Assembly: GCA_039583875.1 (NCBI GenBank)
Contig: CM077150.1
Location: 54,315,451-54,379,450, forward strand
Length of the DNA stretch: 64,000 nt
Reading direction: 5' to 3'
Source of the DNA: Platanthera guangdongensis
Taxonomy: Eukaryota > Streptophyta > Magnoliopsida > Asparagales > Orchidaceae
Part shown: positions 53,577 to 64,000 of the stretch, piece after piece
Layout of the letters: every line of letters starts with the position of its first letter
How positions within the stretch are numbered: position 1 is the first letter of the stretch
The notes under the pieces: generated by a model
Databases searched by the model: none
Told to the model about the DNA's origin: nothing
The model's input: the letters and a program-made list of their open reading frames with translations, nothing else
Program-made: the position numbers and the translations under genes

Positions 53577-54145
53577 TGTAACCCCCTGATTTTCCGACAA
53601 TTATTTAATTCTCTTGTTAATGTCATAATGACGTAAGGGGCGTTATGTAACGTGGTGTTGACGGCGCGTCGTCGTTAGTGCGTTTTCGCGACTATTCGAT
53701 CGAGTCGGCCAAATTCGCGAATCCTTGCCGAAAATGGAAAATTTTACATTGGAAAATTAAATTGATTAATTTCTGACATGCTCGTCAAGTTTCGTCGCGA
53801 TCAGAGCGATATTCGAGCCTCGGTGAATTTCCGAAGTTTTGTAAAATTTATGTTCGTCGTAGACTTTGAGGATTTATATTTCAAGAACGGCTCGTCGGGT
53901 TTTGGTTTTGACTTCGCCGTTGTGTTCGTAGCGTCCGTGTTCGCCTAAGGCGTGAGTTTCGTTTAATTTGGTACTTGTTTGGGCCTCCGTTTTGATCTCG
54001 TAGTTTACTTATTCAAAAATATATACATATGAATATTTTAATATTAAAGTATTATTCAAAAATGAAAAATACTATTCATATATATAGTTTAATCATAAGG
54101 ATAGATTTGCAAAAAAATTGTTAAATATGCAAACGAATTCTTCAT

Positions 54146-54482
54146 TTACTCGAGTGACTTGTTCATTTACTCGAGTGATTTGTTCACTTACTCGAGTGAT
54201 CTGTTACACTTAATCGAGTGATCTGTTGCACTTACACGAGTCATCTGTTCTATATACACGAGTGGGTCACCGTCCAAGCGCTGCAGTACTTCTTTTTCTG
54301 CTCTCGAGTACTCAGGTTCCTCTCGAGTATATCTTTATATCTACTCGAGTAGATTTGTTATATACTCGAGTACTGTTTATACATACTCGAGTACTGATAT
54401 TTTTATACTCGAGTACTTTTTTTATATACTCGAGTGACTGTTCCTGCTTACTCGAGTAGTCTATTTTTCTACCTCTCGAGTA
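54146..54482 (+). repeat. ACTCGAGT palindrome array
   Basis: Twelve CTCGAG sites plus three decayed ones occur within about 335 bp, spaced roughly 20-30 bp. Most are extended to ACTCGAGT. Confidence 0.85.
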
Positions 54483-55470
54483 CCTGTAATCTTGTTCCCG
54501 AGTAGCCCGTTATAGTTTACGTTTGAGTGTCCGTTTTGAAAGTCAAAACGATGTCGTATCGAAAAATGGTTAACATAAAATTTGTTCGTCTCGACGAGAT
54601 ATATAACTTTCATGTTGAGCACTTTTCGATTTGAGGTCATCCTAAAACTCTATTTCGTCTTCCGCGCACTCGCTCGTAGATCGTCCGTTCTAAGACAAAA
54701 AAATTTATAAATATATATACGTTTATATATATATATATAAATCTTATCTTATAATAGTTAAAAACAAACAGAAGACTTCTTCTTCTTCTCCTGGCCGAAC
54801 CAGAGCGTCGTGACGAATAGCTCTAAGTCGGGAATCTTCTGGTGGCCGCCGGCGGAGCTCCGGTGCTCGAGATTTCCAACCGATCGTAGGTCTGGAAATC
54901 TCTCGTCGAGAGCTACACTATCGTGGTAATTTTTTTCTCATTCCATAGAGTTTTCTCGTTATGGTTTTTCGGCCCTAACCTCTATTTCGGCCATTTTCGT
55001 TCAGATTTCGACTCCTAACGTCTTCTTTTTCCCCGATCTGCGACGTGTGGTGATTCGGAGAATTTTTCTGGTGATAACGAGGCAAGTGGTGTTCTTGCTC
55101 TCCCTCTTGCTCCTATATTCTAAATTTTTTTGCTACAATTATTTGAGGTTATCATGTTTCAATTATTTAGAAACTTGTCCTGAAATTATAATTATCTTCA
55201 TCTTTCCCTTGGATTTCAACTTGTTGTCCCTAAAACCATAACCCCAAAATTTTAGTCCGTAGAATTGGTAAACGAATCGGTTGTCGTGCTGTTGTAACCA
55301 TCGAGTCATCTTTATCATTGTGACACCTTGTACGTTCCATTTTTTTTGATTAAGCTTCACCTGCTCGACCTTGACATGCTCTTTTGCAGTCCACTTTATT
55401 GGTTAACCTTGAGCCTATGATGAATAAAAAGGAACTCTGCTTGTATAATTTTGTAAATAAAGAAACACAG

Positions 55471-55670
55471 ATAAACTGTGCGCTTTGGGTTCCTCCCTCA
55501 GCATAGTATTTAATACTCAGATGAACTGTGCGCATTGGGGTCCTCCCTCGGCATAGTGTTTAATACTCAGATGAACTGTGCGTGTTGGGGTCCTCCCTCG
55601 GCATAGTGCTTAATGCTCAGAGAGACTGTGCGCGTTGGGGTTTCTCCCTCGACATAGTAATTATTAATGA
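55471..55670 (+). repeat. 50-bp tandem repeat, four copies
   Basis: Units start at 55471, 55521, 55571 and 55621 with AACTGTGCGC..TTGGGGTCCTCCCTCGGCATAG-type sequence, exactly 50 bp apart. Confidence 0.88.
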
Positions 55671-56579
55671 AAGATAAAACTTCTGTGGCTGGTGCTGGTT
55701 CTGACTTATTAATGTGTTTAGCCTTTCTTGCCCCGCTAGCTTTACTGTTGCTTACTTTTACTCTGCTGACCGTTTTGTTGCAGTCATTTTTCATTCTCAT
55801 TCACTTTGAGGTTTGTGTAGTCTGCTTTTACTCTTGCACTACTTGCGACTTGTTTCTGAGGTGTTCTTCTTTTGAATGCCTCAGGATCAGAGCTGTAGCA
55901 GGTTTGGCTGACAGTGTTGGGTTACTGGTGCTGCTGGTGTCTGCGGCCGTTTGATTCCACCTCTGAGCTTGAGGTAGTTGTCTTTGTTCAGACTTGTCAT
56001 ATTTTACTATGGGTTCGTGTCAGTTGTTGATGCCCATAGACCTTGACTTTTCTGTGATGAACTACTTGCTGCTGTTACTGCTGTTATTTTTTACCTGATT
56101 CTTCTTGCTTTCTGGGAAGGATTTATGTAGGATGCATTTAGTTATTTTAAAATATACAAAACTGCATTTCCGGAATATTGGCATGGTATGACTTCAACTG
56201 CTAAATCTACTACTTTTAAGCGTATAAAAGATTTTTATATATCTCTAGTAAATGTAGAAGTCACATCATCATTTCATGACACTGGACCATCACTCCCACG
56301 TAGGATAACAAATGAGCTAACTCAGTACTTTCCGCCGCGTAAAAGATGTATATTTTCACCTATGGACAGTAGTCCACCCGACCGAGGGACACGGTCATCA
56401 ACTCTATTAATTTATATGCATTGTTTTTAACTAAAAGTTATAAATCTTTTACTTAAAGTAAATGTGAGGACTGGATTCCTGAGCGTCGGCAGTTGTCCCC
56501 TACTTGGCGTGGCATCACGGTGCGTAGTTTCTCTACTCTAACGTATTTTTGAATACGGAGAAAATACGGGTCGTGACAG

Positions 56580-56597
56580 TTGGTATCAGAGGGAGGT
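56580..56597 (+). other. Primer binding site of gypsy I
   Basis: TTGGTATCAGAGGGAGG follows the LTR end at once; it is Met-tRNA type. Confidence 0.85.
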
Positions 56598-57347
56598 TTT
56601 GCAAGAGGGTTGGTTGGTTTGGCAAGGTAGTCGAACAACTTTCCCTTCAGCAAAACTCTAATCGTATCATTTCATTGCATACACACACCGATATGTCATC
56701 ACTAGATCTTGATGGAAGCTCGAACACTACACTCATGACATGATAAGAAGTATACGGGCCATATTATGTAGTATGTGATGCATAATATGTGTTTGTATAT
56801 GGATCCACCATAGGTGGCAACATGTGACGGTTATGTAGTATGGGATGCATAACCATCATCACATGGATGTCCATTAGCACGTTTACTTTTCTTCGTTACA
56901 TACAATATTATGTAGTATGAGATGCATAACATTGTATGTGTACGCCGCTCATAACATGCACTAAGGCTTTTTTAGAATGCATAGCACTGCATACATAACA
57001 TACCATTGCATAAGCACACGTGCCAAGTTAAAGATCTGCACGATGACATATGTACACCCATGATTTGAGATGAAAATTAAACATTTATGCATTCATATTA
57101 TAGGCACAAGTTAGAAGCATAACATCATTTTATGATTTCCCAGAGCAAGGTAACAGCAAGAGAAAGTGTTTGTTCGTTCCTGATCGGGTATTCGAGTTTT
57201 CTAGCTTCAGTGTCGTAAGCTAGGACCTTGATAAGTTTTTTGTTCGTATTGGTAAAATATGAACCCGAAACAGTTTGCTAAGGCAATATCTTCCCAGTTT
57301 GTGATGTCTTAGGCAAGGTTTGACTAGATATCCCTTTATTCTGTAGA

Positions 57348-58180
57348 ATGCCACCTAAACGTGTTGCGACGAGGTCGACTCCCTAGTCAGAGGGTGAGTC
57401 TTCTGGTGCCCAGAGCGAAGCGGTGATCGAAGCGCTGCGGTAAAGTAATGAGGCCCTGTCAAAGCAGATGGTGGACGTGCAGTCTCAGATACAATCGTTG
57501 TTGGCTATCATCACCGGTCAGCAGACTAGAGCCCAGGACCCTGATGTGGACCAAACTATTCCTACTCCCCCTACTGCTCTAGTTCCCCCAGTCGTAATGC
57601 CGCCTGAGATGAAATTCATTTCTCACTTCCAGCGACTAGGACCTCCTTCGTATGATGGTAGAGCAGTCTTTATGGCATTGGATGACTGGATCATTGCCAT
57701 GGAAGAAATGTTTTCCTACTCTGGTGTATCCTCCGATCAGAAGGTGATGATTGCGGCGTATCAGCTTAAGGGTCTTGCGAAGAGTTGGTGGATCAGATAA
57801 AAAGAGAACCTTTCTGATGGGTGCTCGTGGGAGTCATTCAAGGTTATATTACTGAAGAAGTTCTTACCATCGGTCGAGCGAGACTATCTAATGAACAACT
57901 TTTTACACCTGAAGCATAGGAAACTCACTGTTAGTGAGTACGAGGTCGAGTTTAGCAAACTCAGTCGTTTTGCCCCAGATCTAGTACTATCCGAAGAAGG
58001 CAGAGTAAAGCGTTTCCTGGGCGGTTTGAGGTATGACATCCAGCAGTTGGCTAGCGCGTACAAGTCTGAGACCTTTGCAGAAGTAATCGAAGCTGCCTTA
58101 AAGGTTGAGGCGATAGAGAATGCGAAGAATCGGGGATTGCATGCAAAGAAGGACAAGAGGAAACCTGACGATGGAGGAAG
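57348..58180 (+). pseudogene. Gypsy I gag, truncated, three stops
   Basis: One frame from ATG 57348, with a TAG near 57384, a TAA near 57441 and a TAA at 57798-57800. The Retrotrans_gag core is PSYDGRAVFMALDDWI, YQLKGLAKSWW, FLPSVERDYLMNNF, SEYEVEFSKLSRFAP and RFLGGLRYDIQQL. It ends before any zinc knuckle because G was inserted. Confidence 0.82.
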
Positions 58181-60078
58181 TGTTGGGTACATTGAAAAAT
58201 TTGTACCAGATTTGAAGAAGCCTTACCTTACTCAATGATATGCATCAAGGTGTATTTGATGTGTTTTGAGTTTATATGTGCGGGTTAAGTAAATGCAGGA
58301 ATGCAGGAAAATTTCTAAGTCCATGTGTCGACACCTAGAGAAGCAGTGTCGACACCTATAAAGGCTTTTGTCGACACTGGAGATAAGCGGTGTCGACACT
58401 TGGAGTAGATTGTGTCGACACTTGGAAAGGCTATGTCGACACCAGAAGCATTTGTGTCGACACCAAGAGGCTATGTCGACACACAGAGAAGTAAAGTCGA
58501 CATCAACTGTATCAACACCAAAAGTTAGTGTCGACACACAGGAATACTTAGTCGACATCAAATGTGTTGACACCAATAGGCAGTGTCGACACACAGAAGT
58601 ATTTGTCAACATGAACTGTGTCGACACATAGGACTTGTGTCGACACACAGCAAATCTTCAACAAAGTTAAAGTAAAGAAGTACTTGTGTCGACATAAAGG
58701 AGATGTGTCGACACACAGCAAGCTTCAACAAAGTTAAAGTAAAGAAGTCCTTGTGTTGACACAAAGGAGATGTGTCGACACATACCAAGTTCCAACAAAG
58801 TTAAAAAAAGAAGTACTTGTGTCAACACAAAGGAGATGTGTCGACATACAGCAAGTTTTAACAAAGTTAAAAAAAAGAAGGCTTGTGTCGACATACAGAA
58901 TCAGTGTCGACACATTCTAAAGAAGCTGTGTCGAGAAGCTGTTACAACAACAAAAGGAGTTGTGTCGACACCACCAAGGCATGTGTCGACACTTAGTCCA
59001 CTTATGTCGACACTTAGTCTACTTGTGTCGACATATAATGAAGATCAGACTCGACACTTTCAGACAGATACAGTATTTTCAAGAAGTGACTGAATGACTT
59101 AATAGCTGTCATTTCTAACCGGTCAATCACAACTGTCAAAGCTGTCAGAAGGTTGTTAGAAACCGGATCAGCCGGTTACCATGGAGGAAGACTATATAAA
59201 GGATTTCTCCTTCAACAGAAAGTGATCGTAATAATTAAAGAGAAGATTGAAGATCTACACAGAGATCTAACAACATAAAAAGAAGAAGACCTTTAACAGA
59301 AGATCTAAGAAGTTGGAGAGAGAGAGCTCCATCTAAGAAGAGCAGTGCTGAACCAGGCTGCCAAGAAAGATTCAGATTGAGATCTGAATCTCAAGTCAGA
59401 AGCTGATTGAAGATCAACTTCTCAAGAGTTTAACCCTACTGAGTTCAGATTCAAGAAGCTTTGAAGAAAGCTAAAAGAGATTGTGCTCTACCATCAAGTT
59501 CTTCTAAGAACTCATCAAGAAGCCATCCATCCCTTCTCTCTCTATCTGGGTGGTGGTTAATTACTTAGTTAAATCAAATTTTTGTAGGATCTTTATAGAT
59601 CTGAGAATGTGAGCCTATTATATAAAGGTTGAGTGTAGGAGAGTAAATTCTCTGAGTGGTAGGCCTTGTTGAAGGCTGAGGCAGGGCTGTGAGCCTGAGT
59701 TGTAGGAGACTGTGATCTCTGAGTGTAGGCCTTATTGAAGGCTGAGGTATGGCAGATTGCCTGAGTTGTAGGAGCCTTGTTTGGGGTTTTGAGTTGTAAG
59801 ATCTGAGAATCTGAGGTGAAGTGCAGAAGTTAGGCCGAATCTAGTACAATGCTAGATAGGCGAATGGGGAAAGTAGATGTACCCAGACCTTGGGGAACCA
59901 CTATAAAAACTGTGTGCACTCTGTGATTGATTGTTTCTGTGATTATTGTGCTGTGTTAGCAGTAGAATTTATAGTTTATTATTAGTTAAATGAACAACTT
60001 TTCTGCCTTAAAAGAAAAACAGGAATTACACCTATTCACCCCCCCCCCCCTCTAGGTGGTTAGACACTAATTCTTTCA
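58181..60078 (+). repeat. 5' LTR of G
   Basis: 1898 bp, ending TTCTTTCA. About 24 GTCGAC sites, mostly as GTGTCGACAC, occur at 58325-59040. TATA box TATAAAAA is at 59902-59909. A C run lies at about 60038-60050. Confidence 0.9.
58651..58890 (+). repeat. Tandem repeat in G LTR, about 62-bp unit, four copies
   Basis: Each unit has AACAAAGTTAAA, AAGAAGTACTTGTGT, then two GTGTCGACAC-type sites around AAAGGAGAT. D has only a single diverged copy (about 21292-21340), so the array expanded in the G lineage. Confidence 0.85.
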
Positions 60079-60080
60079 AG

Positions 60081-60098
60081 TGGTATCAAAGTGAGGTT
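60081..60098 (+). other. Primer binding site of G
   Basis: TGGTATCAAAGTGAGGTT lies 2 bp after the LTR, Met-tRNA type. Confidence 0.85.
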
Positions 60099-60159
60099 GA
60101 TCAAAGAAGGACTTAACAGTCTGAGTGAAATCCATAAGGCAGATTCAAGAATCAAGAAA

Positions 60160-62197
60160 ATGGGTTCAGGGGAAAATCATAAGGAACTAGTGTTTATGAA
60201 ATTACCCATATGCAGAAAGGAGAATTTTGGCATCTGGAAAGAAAGGGTCAGGCTGTTTATAGAGGCTTCTGATCCAAGGATCTGTATTACAGTCAAGGAA
60301 GGTCCTTATATTCGAATGAAGATTTCAATTCTGGATGCAAACCAAAGAATTCCAAAGGATTTCTCAGAAATGACTAAGGATGAGATCATCCTAGCAACTA
60401 TGGATAAGAGAGACCAGAATATCATAGTTAGTGCCATAGATGATGCAACCTTTCAAAATTTGATTCACTGCAAGACCTCCAAGGAAATGTGGGATACTTT
60501 AATAGTCTACATGGAGGGATCTAAAGAAGTAAGACAAGATAGAAAATTTATGATAAATCAAGAATATGAAAGTTTCAGACAAAGAAAGTCTGACAGTATA
60601 ACTGAGTGTTATAAAAAGTTCTATAGAATAGTTAATGAGATGATGTCATATGGAAGAATCTTCAGTACCTATGAACTGAATGATAAATTCCTAAGATCCT
60701 TGACAAAGGATTGGGATACTAAGATTTGTGCCATTAGGGAAGTGGACAAACTTGCAGATATCTCTCCACCAACCTTGTTTGGAAAACTACTGTCATATGA
60801 AATGAAGCTAATGACAAGAAAGAGAAAGAGAAAAGTGCAAGAGTGGAGCATAGAGAAAAGTTTGTGGCCTTCAAGGTTGAAGCCACTAAGAAAAATAGGA
60901 GGATGTCCCCATCACCTCCTAAGATTGTTGATGAAACTGCTTCAGATAATTCAGACAATCAGAATTCAGACAGCAGTGACTCAGATGAAGATTTTACAGC
61001 ATTTACAAGACAGTTTTAGAGATTCCTAAAGAAGAAGCAGTGGAAGTCTAAGCCTTCCACATCTCAGCCTAAGGATGAGTATTATCAAAAGAGGAAGTCA
61101 TCCGGGAAGGAAAGGAGCAGGTCAAAGCCAAGAAAATCTATAATATTCAAGATAGTTTGATACTGCTGTAATAGGCCTGGACATGTTGTGGCTGAGTGTC
61201 CAGATAAAAGAAAAGAGACTGCAGATAAAAAGAAGAGTCAACATCAGAGCAAGAAGGAGAAATCTTTTGTTGCTAAGAAGGAGAAGAGCTGACAGACCAA
61301 TCTACTTTAGAGTCAAAATTTGAAGTTGAGGCCTACATTGGCCCATATACAGTAGATGAAGAAGAAGAATTTCTCCAGGTGCTGAACTCTATATATGAAC
61401 AAGAAGACCATCAGTGCAAGTGACTGATGGCTGTGTCAGAAGAAGACAAATTCCAGGATCAGCCTGGTCCTACTAAGGTACAATGTCTTTCTAGAAATTC
61501 AGATTGTAGTACTGAGTCAGAGTCAGCAACATCTGCATCAAGTGATGTGGATGGGTCTGAGTCTGAAGGTGATATTCATCAGCTGATAGATGAATATGGA
61601 GACTTGCTGCAGGCACTTAAGAAGAGCAAAAACCTGGCCAAAAATCTGGCTAAGGAAATTGCAGATCTTAAGGTGGCTGCATCTGAGTCAGAGAAATTGC
61701 TGGATCATAAGTTGAATGAGATAGCTAGACTGAAAAACATTACTGTTATTCAGATGGGTACTATCATATTCAAGAATGATCAGATTAGAAATCTGGAGGT
61801 TATACTTTAGAAAGAGAAAGAGATTGTAGCTAGTTTTTCTAAACCTAAATCAATATTACCCTTGATTGATGAGTTTGTACCTCAAAAGGGTAAGGCTTTG
61901 TTGGGGTTTAAGAAAACTGCATGGACTGCTAAGTCTAAATCTAAAGGAAAATCCCCAGCACAAAACAAGAAGCCTGCTGTAGACAATTCAGCTAGGGTTA
62001 TACCTAAACAAAGGTACAACAAGTTTGAGTGCTGGTGTTGTGGTAAGATAGGCCACTTTGCCTTAGATTGTTGGCACAATTCCAGTGTCAAGGAGAGTAG
62101 CAATCTGCCTGCTAGAAGAGCTACAGGTAGATTTGTTAAAGTTCAGACTAACTTGCACCAAGGACCCAAAAGTTATTTGGGTTCTAAGGTTAAGTAA
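60160..62197 (+). pseudogene. Gag of G, two knuckles, frameshifted
   Basis: ATG at 60160 follows the primer site. The UBN2-type core is intact to about residue 220 (IWKERVRLF, SKEMWDTL, YELNDKFLRSL, LFGKLLSYEM). A frameshift near 60830 follows. The first knuckle has lost its first Cys (TGA at about 61157: YCCNRPGHVVAEC remains). Stops lie near 61017 and 61292. An acidic region and coiled coil follow (61427-61800), then the second knuckle CWCCGKIGHFALDC (about 62031-62072). It ends at TAA 62195-62197. It would be the particle protein; this copy is defective. Confidence 0.82.
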
Positions 62198-62215
62198 TCT
62201 GTGCTGCAGGTGAGT
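62195..62215 (+). promoter_or_regulatory. Gag/pol junction of G with splice-like site
   Basis: TAA (gag stop) is followed by TCTGTGCTGCAG and GTGAGT, the same layout as D at 35377-35397. Pol continues in the gag frame. Confidence 0.45.
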
Positions 62216-64000
62216 CCAAGTTACCATGCCCCTATATGGTACTTGGACAGTGGATGTTCCAGTCACATGACTGGAACAAGGGGGTTGCTGAAGGAGTACA
62301 CATCTATCATGGATGGCCCTAAAGTAACCTTTGGTGGTTCTGAAAAAGGAATCATTAAAGGTTTTGGTAACATTTCTAGTAACCTGATTACCATCACTCA
62401 AGTGGCATATGTGAAAGGTTTGAAACACAACCTTATAAGCATAAGTCAGCTGAGTGATTTAGGATATGACATTTCATTTATTAAGAATGGATGTCATATC
62501 AAAAGGTCAAGTGATCAAAAGGTCATATTGACAGGATATAGAAAGAGAAATGTTTATTGTCTTAACTTTGTGTGTGTGAACAATGTTTCTCCTATTTATC
62601 TTGTAGCTGATGAGAGAGTCTCACATTGTGTTAAATGGCACAAGAGGCTGGCCCATCTTAACTACAAGACAATTGGCCAACTCTTTAGCAAAGAGTTAGT
62701 GAGGAATGGTCCTCAAGTTAAGTGTATAAAGGATGGGATATGCTCAACTTGTCAAAAAGGCAAGCAAACCAAATCCTCCTTTGATAGCCTTGAAAGCAAT
62801 GATTCAGTGAGGTGTCTATACCTCTTACATATGGATCTATTTGGTCCTGTGCCAGTTCATAGTCTAGGTAGGAAGGTCTACACTTTTGTGGTGGTAGATG
62901 ACTATTCTAGATATTCCTGGGTGTTTTTTCTAAGACAAAATTCTGAAACCCCAAGTGTCTTATATAGTTTTGTTAAACAAATTCAGAATGAGTTGGACAG
63001 TACAGTGGTCAAAATCAGAAGTGACCATGGCACTGAATTTCAGTCTGAAAGTATGACAAGACTGTGTGAAGAATTTGGGATTTTTCAAGAATTTTCTTCA
63101 CCTAGAACACCACAGCAAAATGTTATTGCTGAAAGGAAGAATAGAACACTTATAGAGGCTGGTAGAACTCTATTGAGTGACACTTCTCTCCTAGAATATT
63201 TCTGGGCTGAGGCAGTAAGCACTGCATGTCATGTGATCAATAGGGCTACTATCACCAAGAGACACAAAAAGACTCCCTATGAGATGGTGAAGGGCAAAAA
63301 ACCAAACTTATCCTATTTTAGGATCTTTGGTTGCAAGTTCTATATACTTAACAATGACAAGTCTTATCTAACTAAGTTTGCTGCCAAATCCCAGGATGGG
63401 ATCTTTGTTGGGTACAACAACAATAGTAAGGCTTATAGGGTCTACAACTTGATTAGTCAAGTTGTAGAAGAGTCTGTACATGTAGTCTTTGATGAAACAA
63501 GACTGATTAACTGTGAGTTGTCAAGTAGTGCTTGCAGTTCTACAGGTATAAATGATAGAATGGGTAAGCTTACCATTACAGAAGATTCTACTGCAAATCA
63601 GGAAGTGGAAAATGGTGGCTGCTGTCCAGGGGGAGTACAAGACTCTCCAAATGCTGATGAAAACCAAGAGGTGTAGCATAATGAAGAGGTTGGAGGTGTA
63701 CAACCTGAAGATAGACTACCTCCAGCTAATAGACACTTAAAAGATCATCCAGCAAATCAGATAATTGGTGATCCAAGATAAGGAGTGCAAATAAGAAGCA
63801 GGAATCTGAGCACAGTTCTTTGCTCCAGCTTCATATCACAAGTGGAACCAAAGAAATTTGAAGAAGCTGTTCTAGACCCACATTGGATTGATGTCATGCA
63901 AGAGGAGCTGAATCAGTTCAGAAGATGCAAGGTCTGGAAGTTAGTTCCTAAACCAAAAGACCATAATATTATTGGAACAAAGTGGATCTTTAGGAAAAAT
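62198..64000 (+). CDS. Pol of G: protease, integrase, start of RT (partial)
   Basis: It is open from the gag stop to TAG 63674-63676. The protease site LDSGCSSHMTG has intact D-S-G. The GAG-pre-integrase region has KWHKRLAHLNYKTIG and zinc Cys pair CSTCQKGK. The integrase core has catalytic HMDLFGP, RSDHGTEF and [10 protein letters not shown], so the triad is complete. YFWAEAV and VGYNNNSKAYRVYN follow. After the TAG, a TAA near 63779 and then the RT N-terminus ([20 protein letters not shown]) run to the window edge. It is the most intact copia integrase here. Confidence 0.88.

Larger units (their letters stand above)
53577..56578 (+). repeat. 5' LTR of gypsy I
   Basis: 3002 bp, TGTAACCCCC to CGTGACA. 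It contains an ACTCGAGT palindrome array (54146-54482), a 50-bp tandem repeat (55471-55670) and TATATA-rich sequence near 54705-54740. Otherwise it is non-coding. Confidence 0.82.
53577..58180 (+). mobile_element. Gypsy I, 5' LTR and partial gag
   Basis: It begins TGTAACCCCC in the third ORF of D (left flank CCTAC). It has a 3002-bp LTR, a Met primer site and a leader with repeated ATGTAGTATGNGATGCATAA-like motifs (56765-56930). Gag is interrupted at 58180 by copia G. The remainder and the 3' LTR lie beyond the window. It is a different family from A, B and C. Confidence 0.85.
58181..64000 (+). mobile_element. Copia G (relative of D), runs off the window
   Basis: It begins TGTTGGGTACATTG inside gypsy I gag (left flank GGAAG). 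Order is LTR (58181-60078), Met primer site, gag with two knuckles, pol with protease, integrase and the start of RT. It matches D throughout, but pol is more intact and the LTR has expanded repeats. The 3' part is beyond 64000. Confidence 0.9.

Noticed and set aside
55667..55954. 95-aa hydrophobic ORF in the gypsy I LTR
   Set aside because: It lies in LTR sequence next to a tandem repeat, with no conserved motif.
58320..59050. Regular short repeats resembling a CRISPR array
   Set aside because: Units are 10-bp palindromes at irregular spacing in a plant LTR, with no leader, no cas genes and no uniform spacers.

Overview
This window is a stack of nested transposable elements from a large, repeat-rich plant nuclear genome. 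Every recognisable element family is of plant type: Ty1/copia elements resembling the SIRE lineage, Ty3/gypsy elements resembling the Tekay/Del lineage, and one CACTA DNA transposon. LTR elements are primed by initiator-Met tRNA. The gene fragment inside the CACTA element resembles plant ATG9. The host is probably a eudicot; the species cannot be fixed from the sequence. I see no intact host gene, rRNA, tRNA or CRISPR array. Labels A to I below are mine.

Layout. (1) 1-9649 is an old, stop-riddled gypsy copy (A). It is split by a gag-only copia element E1 (365-4541, two 1408-bp LTRs) and by a possible minus-strand solo LTR (about 6040-7522). (2) 9650 to about 20465 is gypsy B. Its 5' LTR is about 4.5 kb, its gag-pol is decayed and its 3' LTR is truncated. 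It sits in the LTR of A. (3) 20468-20863 is a stub of copia reverse transcriptase (F). (4) From 20864 to 53576 runs one copia element (D). It was hit by copia H (21369-31999, target duplication AGCTG) in its 5' LTR, gypsy C (35861-45760, GGCCA) in the pre-integrase region, a 3500-bp CACTA element (46493-49992, TTT) in integrase, and gypsy I (from 53577) in its third ORF. (5) I is in turn interrupted at 58181 by copia G, a relative of D, which runs off the right edge.

Two kinds of signal stand out. The CACTA element carries, in antisense, what looks like the 5' end of an autophagy ATG9 gene: an open 140-aa N-terminal coding exon, three plausible upstream non-coding exons with consensus splice sites, and a TATA box. 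This fits DNA-level gene capture. The retroelements also show unexpected expression architecture. Gypsy B and C share an intron-like segment of the same phase between gag and protease, and skipping it puts both parts in frame. Copia E1, H, D and G share an acceptor-like pyrimidine-AG site at the gag/pol junction beside a gag stop codon. H has lost RNase H and has its reverse transcriptase in frame with a proline-rich third ORF.

The LTR families each carry arrays of short palindromes or hairpins around CpG: GTGTCGACAC in D/G/H, TTCGTCGA hairpins in H/E1, GGGC-loop hairpins in C, CGTAT hairpins in B and ACTCGAGT in I. In B and C the arms covary. This is the most general unexplained pattern in the window.

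All coding regions here are element genes. Most are broken by stops, frameshifts or lost catalytic residues. H gag is the longest fully open one, and the pol part of G is open from protease through integrase.
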